From assembly GCF_007483665.1 (NCBI RefSeq), contig NZ_VIQO01000014.1, positions 248,001 through 312,000 of the forward strand: a stretch of DNA of 64,000 nt, written 5' to 3'. Positions 31,256-39,243 of this stretch are shown here, in pieces (position 1 is the first letter of the stretch; every line of letters starts with the position of its first letter). Source of the DNA: Catellatospora sichuanensis. GTDB taxonomy: Bacteria; Actinomycetota; Actinomycetes; Mycobacteriales; Micromonosporaceae. Under the pieces are notes generated by a model, which ran no database searches, was not told the origin of the DNA, and saw only the letters and a program-made list of their open reading frames with translations. Position numbers and translations under genes: made by a program.

Positions 31256-32095
31256 ATGCCCGTCGACGAACTCCAGCAAGCCGGCGCGGCGGGGAGACTG
31301 CCGCGCCGGCGCGGCCACCGGCGCCTCCCGGTCTTCCTGATCCTGCCCGCCGGGCTGGGCCTGACGTTCCTGGTGCTGCCGCTGGTCGCGCTGCTGCTGC
31401 GCACCCCGTGGCGGGAACTGCCGCAGCACCTGGCCGAGCCCGCGATCCTCGCCGCGCTGCGGCTGTCGCTGCTCACCGCCTCGCTGGCCACGGTCTTCTG
31501 CATCCTGCTCGGCGTGCCGCTGGCCTGGCTGCTGGCCCGGGTCGAGTTTCCCGGACGGCGGCTGGCCCGCGCGCTGATCACCGTGCCGCTGGTGCTGCCG
31601 CCCGTCGTCGGCGGCGTGGCCCTGCTGCTGCTGTTCGGCCGTCGCGGTCTGATCGGCTCGTGGCTGGACGAGACCTTCGGCTTCACGCTGCCGTTCACCA
31701 CCGCCGGAGTCGTCGTCGCCGAGGCGTTCGTGGCGATGCCGTTCCTCGTCATCGCGGTGGAGGGCGCGCTGCGCGGCGCGGACACCCGATACGAGGAGGC
31801 CGCCGCGACGCTGGGCGCGGGCCGCTGGACCACGTTCCGCCGGGTCACGCTGCCGCTGGTCGCGCCCGGCATCGCGGCGGGCGCGGTGCTCTGCTGGGCG
31901 CGGGCGCTGGGCGAGTTCGGCGCGACGATCACCTTCGCCGGCAACTTCCCGGGGCGTACGCAGACCATGCCACTGGCCGTGTACCTGGCGCTGGAGACCG
32001 ACCTCGAAGCGGCGATCGTACTCAGCCTGATCCTGCTGGTCGTCTCGGTGACCATCCTGGTGAGCCTGCGCGACCGCTGGATCAGCAGCCCCTGA
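31256..32095 (+). CDS. modB: Molybdate ABC transporter permease
   Basis: A 279-residue permease with about six membrane segments and the EAA-type cytoplasmic loop YEEAAATLGAGRWTTFRRVTLP, followed by GAVLCWARALGEFGATITFAG, typical of ModB. It pairs with the upstream ModA. The expected third gene, the ATPase ModC, is absent: the next gene is an alpha/beta hydrolase with its own promoter. The transporter must borrow an ATPase from elsewhere, or modC has been lost. The start ATG follows the modA stop closely. Confidence 0.92.
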   Translation: MPVDELQQAGAAGRLPRRRGHRRLPVFLILPAGLGLTFLVLPLVALLLRTPWRELPQHLAEPAILAALRLSLLTASLATVFCILLGVPLAWLLARVEFPGRRLARALITVPLVLPPVVGGVALLLLFGRRGLIGSWLDETFGFTLPFTTAGVVVAEAFVAMPFLVIAVEGALRGADTRYEEAAATLGAGRWTTFRRVTLPLVAPGIAAGAVLCWARALGEFGATITFAGNFPGRTQTMPLAVYLALETDLEAAIVLSLILLVVSVTILVSLRDRWISSP

Positions 32096-32218
32096 CCGGG
32101 TCCGGCCGCCGCTGCACGCCGGGCCGGTGGATGGGACGGGACTTGCCCAGCCCGGCCGCATCCTCGCGCAGCGGACGCCGCGCATGCCGCCACATGATCC
32201 GCGGGCCGTGTGCCGTAC

Positions 32219-32224
32219 TAGGCT
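32219..32224 (+). promoter_or_regulatory. Minus-10-like TAGGCT of a leaderless promoter
   Basis: TAGGCT ends seven bases before the ATG at 32232, and no ribosome-binding site is present. It separates the hydrolase-trpF unit from modAB. Confidence 0.5.
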
Positions 32225-32231
32225 GACCGGT

Positions 32232-33062
32232 ATGCAGATCGCGGCACGGGACCTGGTGTTCGACCTCCAATCGGGCGGCCCGGCGGAAGGGCCGGTGGCG
32301 CTGCTGCTGCACGGCTTCCCGCAGCACGCGGGCGAATGGGAGCAGGTCGCCGACCGCCTGCACGACGCCGGCGTGCGCACCTACGCGTTCGACCAGCGCG
32401 GCTACTCCCCCGGCGCGCGCCCGACCGCGGTCGCCGACTACGTCATGGGCGAATGCGTCGCCGACGCGCTCGCGGTGCTCGACGCGCTGGGCGTGGACCG
32501 GGCGCACGTGGTGGGCCACGACTGGGGCGCCGTGGTGGCCTGGCACCTGGCCGCCGCGCACGCCGACCGGGTGCGCACCCTCACCGCGATCTCCGTGCCG
32601 CATCCGGTGGCGTTCGCCAAGACCATCGCCACCGACCCCGACCAGCAGCAGCGCTCGGCCTACATCGGCCTGTTCCAGCAGGAGGGCAAGGCCGAGGACA
32701 CGCTGCTGGAGCACGACGGCCGACGGCTGCGGGAGATCTTCACCGGCGTCCCCGCCGAACGGGTCGAGCGCTTCGTCACGCCGATGCTGGACCGCGCCCG
32801 GCTCACCGGCGGCCTGAACTGGTACCGGGCGCTGACCCTGGGCTCCGGCTTCACCCCGGCCGGCCGGGTCGCGGTGCCGACCACGTTCCTGTGGAGCGAC
32901 GGCGACTGGGCGATCGGGCCCAAGGCGGCCGAGAGCTGCGCCGCCTACGTCACCGGCGACTACCGCTTCGTCACCCTGCCCGGCGTCAGCCACTGGATCC
33001 CCGACGAGGCGCCCGACGACACGGCCCGCGAGATCCTGGCCCGTATCGCCACCGAAGCCTGA
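32232..33062 (+). CDS. Alpha/beta hydrolase, epoxide-hydrolase-like
   Basis: A 276-residue alpha/beta-hydrolase-fold enzyme. LLLHGFPQHAGEW holds the oxyanion loop, the nucleophile aspartate sits in VVGHDWGAVVAW (the GHDWG form of epoxide hydrolases and dehalogenases), and the catalytic histidine in LPGVSHWIPDE. It likely opens epoxides or hydrolyses esters; the substrate is unknown. I chose the ATG at 32232 because the fold starts there and TAGGCT precedes it at leaderless spacing; a longer frame from 32127 lacks homologous character. The trpF gene starts 12 bp after its stop. Confidence 0.9.
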   Translation: MQIAARDLVFDLQSGGPAEGPVALLLHGFPQHAGEWEQVADRLHDAGVRTYAFDQRGYSPGARPTAVADYVMGECVADALAVLDALGVDRAHVVGHDWGAVVAWHLAAAHADRVRTLTAISVPHPVAFAKTIATDPDQQQRSAYIGLFQQEGKAEDTLLEHDGRRLREIFTGVPAERVERFVTPMLDRARLTGGLNWYRALTLGSGFTPAGRVAVPTTFLWSDGDWAIGPKAAESCAAYVTGDYRFVTLPGVSHWIPDEAPDDTAREILARIATEA

Positions 33063-33074
33063 CCGGAGGCACCC

Positions 33075-33674
33075 GTGTTCGTGAAGATCTGCGGACTGTC
33101 CACTGCCGAGACCGTCGCCACCGCCGTGGACGCCGGCGCGGACGCGGTCGGCTTCGTGCTGACCCGCAGCCCCCGCCAGGTGACCCCGGACACCGCACGC
33201 CGACTGGCCACGGCCGTCCCGTCGCACGTGCTGACCGTCGCGGTCGTCGCCGGGGCGGACGTCGCGGCCGTACGGGACCTGGTCCGCGACACCGGCCTGC
33301 GGGCGCTGCAGCTGCACGGCGACTACTCCCGGGCCGACTTCGACGCCGTCGCCGACCTCGGCCTGACCCTGGTGCGGGCGACCAGCTACGAAGCTCCGGA
33401 CCTGCGCACCGGGGCGTACGGCGAGGACTTGCTGCTGGTCGACGCGACCGAACCGGGCTCGGGCGGCGCGTGGGACTACGCGATGCTGCGCGAACGCGGC
33501 CTCGGCGACGGCTGGATCCTCGCGGGCGGGCTCAGCGCCGACACGGTCGCCGACGCGATCCGGCAGTCCGGGGCGGGCGGGGTGGACGTGTCCAGCGGCG
33601 TCGAGTCCGCCCGTGGCGTCAAGAGCGAGGCCCTGATCAGAGAGTTCATCGCCGCCGCGCGCAAGGCAGGCTGA
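33075..33674 (+). CDS. trpF: Phosphoribosylanthranilate isomerase, stand-alone
   Basis: A 199-residue TIM-barrel isomerase of tryptophan synthesis that converts phosphoribosylanthranilate to CdRP. The catalytic cysteine is residue 6 in MFVKICGL, the catalytic aspartate residue 123 in LLLVDAT, and the phosphate loops are ILAGGLSADTV and GVDVSSGVE. Many actinomycetes lack trpF and use the bifunctional PriA, so a separate gene here, with no other trp gene nearby, is unusual. The GTG has GGAGG seven bases upstream. It follows the alpha/beta hydrolase gene by 12 bp. Confidence 0.93.
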   Translation: MFVKICGLSTAETVATAVDAGADAVGFVLTRSPRQVTPDTARRLATAVPSHVLTVAVVAGADVAAVRDLVRDTGLRALQLHGDYSRADFDAVADLGLTLVRATSYEAPDLRTGAYGEDLLLVDATEPGSGGAWDYAMLRERGLGDGWILAGGLSADTVADAIRQSGAGGVDVSSGVESARGVKSEALIREFIAAARKAG

Positions 33675-33815
33675 CCGCCCGGGTTGCCCGCCCCGGCCAT
33701 GATGGTCGAGCCGTCGCGCACCGGCCCGCCGTCGGGCTGCGCGGGACTGCGGTGTACGGCCCGTCGGCGACGGGTACGACGAAAGCGCAGCTCAACGGGG
33801 ATGGGGTGAGGTCGG

Positions 33816-34103
33816 GTGGCACTCGGCCCGGAGGAGGAAAGCCGGCTCGCGGAGCTGGCCGAGCGCACCCGCGCGGAGGACCCGCACTTCGCGCTCGGGC
33901 TCGGTGCCGGCGAGCCGCGCCCGCCCGCCGAATACCGCAGGCGGCGCCGCTCCGGGCTGCGGATCGCGCTGGGCCTCACCGGGTTCGCGGTGGCCGTGGC
34001 CCTGTTCGCGGCGGGTGCCCCGGGCGGCGGGTTCGTCGCCGCGCTGGGCGCGGTGCTGGCGCTGGCCACGATCGGCGACGGCTTCTCGGGCCCGGGCGAC
34101 TGA
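33816..34103 (+). CDS. DUF3040-family small membrane protein
   Basis: A 95-residue protein. The soluble N-terminal part (MALGPEEESRLAELAERTRAE, then DPHFALGLG) is the usual DUF3040 opening. After a basic stretch YRRRRRSG come two hydrophobic segments at about 48-66 and 69-85. Function is unknown. These small proteins are widespread in actinobacteria. The GTG has GGGG/GAGG-rich sequence upstream. It converges with the GH128 gene with a 7-bp gap. Confidence 0.83.
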   Translation: MALGPEEESRLAELAERTRAEDPHFALGLGAGEPRPPAEYRRRRRSGLRIALGLTGFAVAVALFAAGAPGGGFVAALGAVLALATIGDGFSGPGD

Positions 34104-34110
34104 GCGCCGG

Positions 34111-35151
34111 TCAACCGGCCGCGCGGTACGCCCGGCCGGCCGCGGTCGGGCTGTCGCCGTCGCGGTAGAGCGCGGTTCCCTGGTGGCCCTCGGTGGGCCA
34201 GGGCAGCGCGAACCACGCGTAGCGCTCCACGTAGGACAGGCCCTCCATCATCCTCGTCGAGCCGGTGACGAACGCGGCCTGCTGCGCGTCGCTCGGGTAC
34301 ACCGCCCCGTTCGCGCCCCACTTGATCAGCGCGTACTCGGTGACCCAGATCGGCATCCGGTAGCGCTGGTACACCGCCTGCAGGTAGTTCTTCAGGTGCC
34401 CGACCGCGGCCGAGGAGAAGTCCGCGCCGTACCAGTGCAGGGTGATGAAGTCGACCCGATGGCCGCGCGCCTTCGCCCCGCTGAGGAAGCGGTCCAGCCA
34501 GCCGCCCGCCTTGTCCGCGCCCACCGCCACCGCCGGGCTGCCCAGCCGCAGGCCGGTCGCCTGCAGCCGCGGCCACAGGTCGAGGGCGCGCTCGACGGTC
34601 ATGTTGGACTGGCTGGCGAAGTCAGGCTCGTTGAAGCCCAGCAGCACCTTGCCCGATCTCTTCGCGCGGGCCAGCTCGGCGTCCGTCACCGACTTCTCGC
34701 CCCAGATCATCGGCACGAACGCGGCGCTGGTTCCCGCGTCCCTGCTCGGGCCCGACGACCAGTTGTAGTACCAGCTCGCGCGCACGTCGGTCAGCGCCGC
34801 CTTGAGGCCGCCGAAGTCCCAGACGGTGGCGCCCTTCTTGGCCGACGTCTTCGCCGGGCCGCCGGGCTGGCTCCTCGGACTCGCCGACACCGACGGACGC
34901 GGTGTGGCGGACGCGCTCGCCGACGGCCCCGCCGACGCCGTTTCGGATGCCGCCGGATCCACCGCGCCCTGCGTCACCGCCGCGGGCTCCCCCGGGCCGG
35001 CCGCCTGCGCGCCCGGACCGTCACTCCACAGCCGCACGGCCGCGAACGACCCTCCGATCAGGACTGCGACGGTCAGTGCCACCGCCAGCCACAGCTTCCG
35101 GCTGTCGCGCCGCACGTGCCTGCCCGGTTGCCGCTGCGAGGTCTCGTCCAC
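34111..35151 (-). CDS. Membrane-anchored or secreted GH128-type glycoside hydrolase
   Basis: A 346-residue protein: a short cytoplasmic N-terminus, one hydrophobic segment (LWLAVALTVAVLIGGSF, about 20-36), a Ser/Ala/Pro-rich linker to about 105, then a TIM-barrel catalytic domain. VLLGFNEPDFASQSNMT holds the acid/base glutamate, and PIWVTEYALIKWG the nucleophile glutamate, as in GH128/Asl1-like beta-1,3-glucanases. It would attack beta-glucans outside the cell. The GTG at 35151 is preceded by TAGGGT at leaderless spacing; the longer frame upstream has no supporting features. Confidence 0.87.
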   Translation of the reverse strand: MDETSQRQPGRHVRRDSRKLWLAVALTVAVLIGGSFAAVRLWSDGPGAQAAGPGEPAAVTQGAVDPAASETASAGPSASASATPRPSVSASPRSQPGGPAKTSAKKGATVWDFGGLKAALTDVRASWYYNWSSGPSRDAGTSAAFVPMIWGEKSVTDAELARAKRSGKVLLGFNEPDFASQSNMTVERALDLWPRLQATGLRLGSPAVAVGADKAGGWLDRFLSGAKARGHRVDFITLHWYGADFSSAAVGHLKNYLQAVYQRYRMPIWVTEYALIKWGANGAVYPSDAQQAAFVTGSTRMMEGLSYVERYAWFALPWPTEGHQGTALYRDGDSPTAAGRAYRAAG

Positions 35152-35159
35152 GAGCCGAA

Positions 35160-35165
35160 ACCCTA
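35160..35165 (-). promoter_or_regulatory. Minus-10-like TAGGGT of a leaderless promoter (GH128 gene)
   Basis: On the minus strand TAGGGT ends eight bases before the GTG at 35151, with no ribosome-binding site between. Confidence 0.5.
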
Positions 35166-35280
35166 GCCGCCGTGCATGAACGGGGCACGCCAGGGCACCG
35201 ACCGCTCCCACGGAACGGCCGGTGCGCTGGCACACCGTCGCCAAGGTGTCCTAGGCTGCTGGGTCGATGTCAATCACCGA

Positions 35281-36492
35281 TCATGCGGTGACGCGGGCCG
35301 CCCAGTCGATGCGGTGGTCGAACTGCCAGGCCATCTTCTCGGGCTTGGCCAGCAGCTTCATCGCCGTGGGCAGCAGCGCGTCGCGCAGCACCCGGGCGAT
35401 CGGGCCCGCCGCCTTGTCGCTGTTGGTACGTGCCGCCACGGCGATGATGCGCTCGACCCGTTCCCGGCGCAGCCCTTCGTACGCTGTGAACGCCTGCTCC
35501 GCGGGCAGGTCGCGCAGGCAGCGGGCGAGCTGCACCGCGCTCTCCGCGGCCAGGGAGGCGCCCTGGCCCGACGACGGCGACGTGGCGTGCGCGGCGTCGC
35601 CGACCAGCACCATCCGGCCCCGGTGCCAGTTCGGCACACGCGGGATGTCCTCCATGCCGCCGACCGCGACGAACTCGGGCTCCTCGGAGGTGCGCAGGAT
35701 GTCGAGCACCGGCATCCGGTCGTCGGCGAACGCCTCCGTCAGCAGCCGTGTCCACTCCCGCGCACCGGTCTTGTTCGCTTGCGACCACGTCATCGGCTGC
35801 GGGTGCGGCAGGTTGGCGAACCAGCCGCAGCGGCCGTCGTCGAACACCTGGTAGCCGAAGAAGGCGCGCTTGCCGAACATCATGTACATCGCGTCGCCGG
35901 TGCTCGGCAGGCCCGTGCCGGTCGACCAGCCGCCGAAGCCGAGCAGGCCGGTGTAGCGGGGCAGGGGCGCGGCCGGGTCGATGACCGTACGCACCGTGGA
36001 ACGGATGCCGTCAGCGCCGATCAGGACGTCCGCCTCCGCGGCGGTGCCGTCCGCGAAATGGGCCCGCACGCCCGACGGCGCGTGCGGCGAGCCCAGGTGC
36101 TCGGCGGAGACCAGGCGCTTGCCGTGCGCCACGGCGATGCCGCGGCGTGCGGCCTCGCCGTAGAGGGCCCGGTAGAGGTCGGGCCGCATCACGAAGCGCT
36201 GCGGCTCCATACCGCTCGGGCCGCCGAACGAGGCCAGCCGCTTGCCGGTCCAGCTGTGGATGACGATGCTCGACATGGGCAGGCCGATCGCGCGCACCAC
36301 GTCGTCCGCGCCGATCACCTGCAGCGCGGCCAGGCCGTTGGGCGCGATGCTCAGGCCTCCGCCGACGTTCTCCGCCGTGCTGCCGTACGCCTCGTACAGG
36401 CGTGCCTCGATGCCCGCCTGCTGCAGGGCCATCGCGGCCACCGGGCCGGCGATGCCGCCGCCCACGATCAAGGCGGTCTTCACCTTCGTCAT
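35281..36492 (-). CDS. FAD-dependent monooxygenase (aromatic hydroxylase family)
   Basis: A 403-residue flavoprotein. The dinucleotide-binding start is TALIVGGGIAGPVAAMALQQ, the NADPH-related DG motif lies in VLIGADGIRSTVRTVID, and the second FAD-binding segment is MVLVGDAAHATSPSSGQGAS. This is the p-hydroxybenzoate hydroxylase-like group, often acting on aromatic antibiotics such as tetracyclines or on aromatic metabolites. The ATG at 36492 is chosen from the GGGAG upstream and because the Rossmann strand starts there. A PadR-type regulator gene lies 190 bp upstream on the same strand, and such pairs often respond to phenolic or drug-like compounds. Confidence 0.92.
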   Translation of the reverse strand: MTKVKTALIVGGGIAGPVAAMALQQAGIEARLYEAYGSTAENVGGGLSIAPNGLAALQVIGADDVVRAIGLPMSSIVIHSWTGKRLASFGGPSGMEPQRFVMRPDLYRALYGEAARRGIAVAHGKRLVSAEHLGSPHAPSGVRAHFADGTAAEADVLIGADGIRSTVRTVIDPAAPLPRYTGLLGFGGWSTGTGLPSTGDAMYMMFGKRAFFGYQVFDDGRCGWFANLPHPQPMTWSQANKTGAREWTRLLTEAFADDRMPVLDILRTSEEPEFVAVGGMEDIPRVPNWHRGRMVLVGDAAHATSPSSGQGASLAAESAVQLARCLRDLPAEQAFTAYEGLRRERVERIIAVAARTNSDKAAGPIARVLRDALLPTAMKLLAKPEKMAWQFDHRIDWAARVTA

Positions 36493-36681
36493 GACTGTCT
36501 GCTCCCCAGGGGTAGCCGGCCGGTCGCTCGACCGGCTCGGGTTCGGATCGGTGCACACCGAACCGGCAGGGGAGCCCGGCTATCCTTGCGGTTGCCACCT
36601 CTCGTGGCCGGGCCCCTGCGGTGCGGTGCGAGGGTTGAGGTCTCCGGTGGCGTGTTGGCGCACGCCGCCGGGGACCGTTCG

Positions 36682-37335
36682 TCAGGGTTGCTGCGGGTGC
36701 AGCCCCCTCTCCATCAGCTCGGCCAGCTCCGGCGGAACGACCCCGGTCTCGCTGAAGACCTGCCAGTCCGCCAGGCCGGGGAACGTGCCGGAGGTCAGCT
36801 CGCCGAGCAGGCCGCGCACGAAGCCGACCTCGGCGTCGGCCACGGCCAGCTCGTACTCCTCCTCGACCAGGAACAGCCGCGGGACCTCGCGGGCGGCTTC
36901 GGCCAGGGCCGCGCGCCGTGCGGCGAGCTTGTCCTCCAGTGCGGTGAGCCGCCGTGCCAGCAGGTCTGCCGCTTCGGCGGGCGACAACACGGCCATGACC
37001 GACAGCGCGGCCGTGAACCGTGACTGCTCCTGCTCGGGTGTGGACAGCAGCTCACGCACCCAGTCGGTCAGCTCGGCGCGGCCCGCCTCGGTGATGCCGT
37101 AGACGGTCCGCTCCGGGCGGCCGCCCTGGCGCACGCTCTCGGTGGCCTCGACCAGGCCGTGCTTCTCCAGGTTCTGCACGACCGTGTAGAGCGAGCCCCA
37201 CTTGATCTTCATGTTCTGGTCCTTGCCGTGCTCGCGCAGGACCGAGGCCATCTGGTACGGGTGCATGGGTCGCTGGACGAGCGCGGACAGCACTGCCAGC
37301 GCCATCAGATTGCCCACCTTGCGCCGCTTCGCCAC
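36682..37335 (-). CDS. PadR-family transcriptional regulator
   Basis: A 217-residue regulator. The winged helix spans about 10-90 (ALAVLSALVQRPMHPYQMASVL, given here in part, then KWGSLYTVVQNLEKHGLVE and the wing GGRPERTVYGITEAG). It is followed by the long PadR coiled-coil dimerisation helices (ARRLTALEDKLAARRAALAE). It probably represses itself and the downstream FAD monooxygenase. A 16-bp palindrome lies 35-50 bp upstream of the GTG start. The divergent epimerase gene begins 104 bp away and could share the operator. Confidence 0.92.
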   Translation of the reverse strand: MAKRRKVGNLMALAVLSALVQRPMHPYQMASVLREHGKDQNMKIKWGSLYTVVQNLEKHGLVEATESVRQGGRPERTVYGITEAGRAELTDWVRELLSTPEQEQSRFTAALSVMAVLSPAEAADLLARRLTALEDKLAARRAALAEAAREVPRLFLVEEEYELAVADAEVGFVRGLLGELTSGTFPGLADWQVFSETGVVPPELAELMERGLHPQQP

Positions 37336-37369
37336 GTCTGCCGCCCGCTCTTCTTACTCCGCTCTTGAT

Positions 37370-37385
37370 TACTCGTTTACGAGTA
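37370..37385. promoter_or_regulatory. Candidate PadR operator
   Basis: TACTCGT-TT-ACGAGTA is a perfect 7-bp inverted repeat with a two-base centre. It lies in locally AT-richer DNA between the PadR gene and the divergent epimerase gene. Its size and spacing suit a PadR dimer site. Confidence 0.65.
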
Positions 37386-37426
37386 TACGCATCCGAGCAC
37401 GGGCCGCGCCACCCGTCGCCACCCGC

Positions 37427-37432
37427 TACCGT
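37427..37432 (+). promoter_or_regulatory. Minus-10-like TACCGT of a leaderless promoter (epimerase gene)
   Basis: TACCGT ends seven bases before the ATG at 37440, and no ribosome-binding site is present. Confidence 0.5.
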
Positions 37433-37439
37433 GCCGGGT

Positions 37440-38408
37440 ATGCGACTACTGATCCTCGGTGGCACCCGCTTCCTCGGCCGGGCGATCGCCGGCGACGCCG
37501 TCCGCCGCGGCTGGCAGGTGACGGCGTTCCACCGCGGCGTTTCCGGCGCTCCGCCGGACGGAGTCGCCTCCGTGCGCGGCGACCGGACGCGGGCGGCCGA
37601 CCTCGCCCCGCTCACCCACCCGACCTGGGACGCGGTGGTGGACACCTGGGACGGTGCGCCGCAGGTCGCCGCCCTCGCCGCGGCCGCTCTGGCACCGGCC
37701 TGCGGCCGGTACGTGCACGTGTCGAGCCGCTCGGTCTACCGCGATCTGTCGACCCGCGGCCTCACGGAGAAGTCGCCACTGGTGCACACCGAGGGACCGT
37801 CGCTGGGCACGGTCAAGGCGGCCGCCGAGCAGGCCGTGCGCGACACGTTCGGGGATCGGGCGCTGGTCGCCCGGCCCGGCCTCATCCTCGGCCCGCACGA
37901 GCAGCCCGAACGGCTCGTCTGGTGGCTGCGCCGGCTGGCCCGCGGCGGCGACGTGCCGGTCCCCGGACCGCCGGACCTGGGACTGCAGTACATCGACGTG
38001 CGGGATCTCGCCCGCTGGCTGCTCGACGCCGCACACGCCGGCCTCGGCGGGACCTACAACGTGGTGAGCCGGCCCGGCCACACCACCATGGGGGCGCTGC
38101 TGTCGGCATGCGCCGAGGCGACCGTCTCCGGTGCCCGGCTGCGCTGGGTGCCGACCGCCGCGGTCACCGCGGCAGGTGTGCAGCCCTGGTCCGAGCTGCC
38201 GATCTGGGTGCCGGCGGGCAGTGCCGTACGCGGCCTGCACGAGACCGACGCCGAGCGCGCACATGCGGCCGGCCTGCGCTGCCGCCCGGTCGAGCAGACC
38301 GTCGCCGACACCTGGGCCTGGCTGGCCTCGACGCCGGGACCACTGCCGGCCGACGGTCTGGGCGCGGAGCGGGAGGCGACGCTGCTGCGCGGCATCGGTC
38401 AGGGCTGA
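37440..38408 (+). CDS. NAD-dependent epimerase/dehydratase (extended SDR family)
   Basis: A 322-residue extended short-chain dehydrogenase. The nucleotide motif is LLILGGTRFLGRAIAGDAVR (GGTxFxG), the type seen in plant CSP41/RNA-binding-like and actinobacterial NAD-epimerase proteins. HVSSRSVY occupies the catalytic serine/tyrosine region, though the canonical YxxxK is not evident: the expected segment is changed around GTVKAAAEQ. LGLQYIDVRDLARWLLDA is the usual C-terminal motif. The substrate, probably a nucleotide sugar, is unknown. The ATG at 37440 is chosen from the leaderless-type promoter and the fold start. Confidence 0.87.
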   Translation: MRLLILGGTRFLGRAIAGDAVRRGWQVTAFHRGVSGAPPDGVASVRGDRTRAADLAPLTHPTWDAVVDTWDGAPQVAALAAAALAPACGRYVHVSSRSVYRDLSTRGLTEKSPLVHTEGPSLGTVKAAAEQAVRDTFGDRALVARPGLILGPHEQPERLVWWLRRLARGGDVPVPGPPDLGLQYIDVRDLARWLLDAAHAGLGGTYNVVSRPGHTTMGALLSACAEATVSGARLRWVPTAAVTAAGVQPWSELPIWVPAGSAVRGLHETDAERAHAAGLRCRPVEQTVADTWAWLASTPGPLPADGLGAEREATLLRGIGQG

Positions 38409-38437
38409 CCACACCCGAGCCGTCCGAGTATGACCGC

Positions 38438-39190
38438 TCAGGCGAGCGCGGCGGCCCAGACTGCGGTGTGCCGGTCCAGGTAGGCGGCGGTGTCGCGCCA
38501 GTACGGGCCGTCCTCGGTGAAGATCCGCGCCCAGGGCTGCCGGTTCTCGCTGAACCCGGTCTCCAGCAGGTCGTACATGGCCCGCGCCCGGCGGCCGAGC
38601 AGCGCCGCCAGCTCCGGACCCCGGTCCGGGTCCAGGCCGTAGCCATCGGTGAAGGCGCGCAGCCGGACGGCCGACTCCGCCGGGTCGCGGCGCGGGCTCA
38701 TCCCGGCCATGCTCTGCGCCGCATAGGCCAGGTCCCACAGGCGTGAGCTCGGCGCCGCGCCGTCCCAGTCGATCAGGACCCAGCCCCGCTCGGCGTGCAC
38801 CAGGTTCCATGGCGCTACGTCGTTGTGGCAGACCAGCTCGGCGCGGTCGGGCGGGATCGGCGTCTCCCACCGGGTCCCGACCTCGGGGACGAAGTTCACT
38901 GCGGCATCGTGCAGGCTGCGTTGCATCCGGCCGATTTCAGCCAGTTCGGTCAGGGCGTATGTCCCCGTCGCGTCGCCGATCTCGCCGGACACGTACTCCA
39001 GCACCTGGCGGCCCTGCTCGTCGCGACCGAGCGGCTGGGGTGCGCCGGTGAACCCGCTCCCGTGCAGGTGCCGCAGGAACGCGTCCACGCCCTCCGTCCA
39101 AGGCCCCGCAGGCCGCCGCACGGTGTCGCCCACCCGCACCACACCCGCGGTCACGTTCCCGACCAGCGCCTCTTCACCCTCCACCACCAC
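38438..39190 (-). CDS. Phosphotransferase, APH family
   Basis: A 250-residue, short APH-fold kinase. The N-lobe is reduced, with an RVGDTVRRPAGPWTEGVDAFLRH-like region given here in outline. The catalytic loop is LVCHNDVAPWNLVHAE and the metal-binding segment WVLIDWDGAAPSSRLWDLAY. This form is common among actinobacterial proteins annotated as phosphotransferases with unknown substrates. Several consecutive GTG codons at 39182-39190 make the exact start uncertain, and no strong ribosome-binding site is seen. It converges with the epimerase gene. Confidence 0.87.
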   Translation of the reverse strand: MVVEGEEALVGNVTAGVVRVGDTVRRPAGPWTEGVDAFLRHLHGSGFTGAPQPLGRDEQGRQVLEYVSGEIGDATGTYALTELAEIGRMQRSLHDAAVNFVPEVGTRWETPIPPDRAELVCHNDVAPWNLVHAERGWVLIDWDGAAPSSRLWDLAYAAQSMAGMSPRRDPAESAVRLRAFTDGYGLDPDRGPELAALLGRRARAMYDLLETGFSENRQPWARIFTEDGPYWRDTAAYLDRHTAVWAAALA

Positions 39191-39243
39191 GTGATCATCG
39201 GTCGCACACGCGCCCCCCGCAACCGATTACCCCGCCGGCGTGA

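Noticed and set aside
35267-35854. Plus-strand frame with ATG at 35267 and a TAGGCT about nine bases upstream
   Set aside because: The frame lies almost entirely antisense to the FAD monooxygenase, is Ser/Cys/Arg-rich and has no recognisable fold. The promoter-like hexamer may be chance or the scar of a lost gene.
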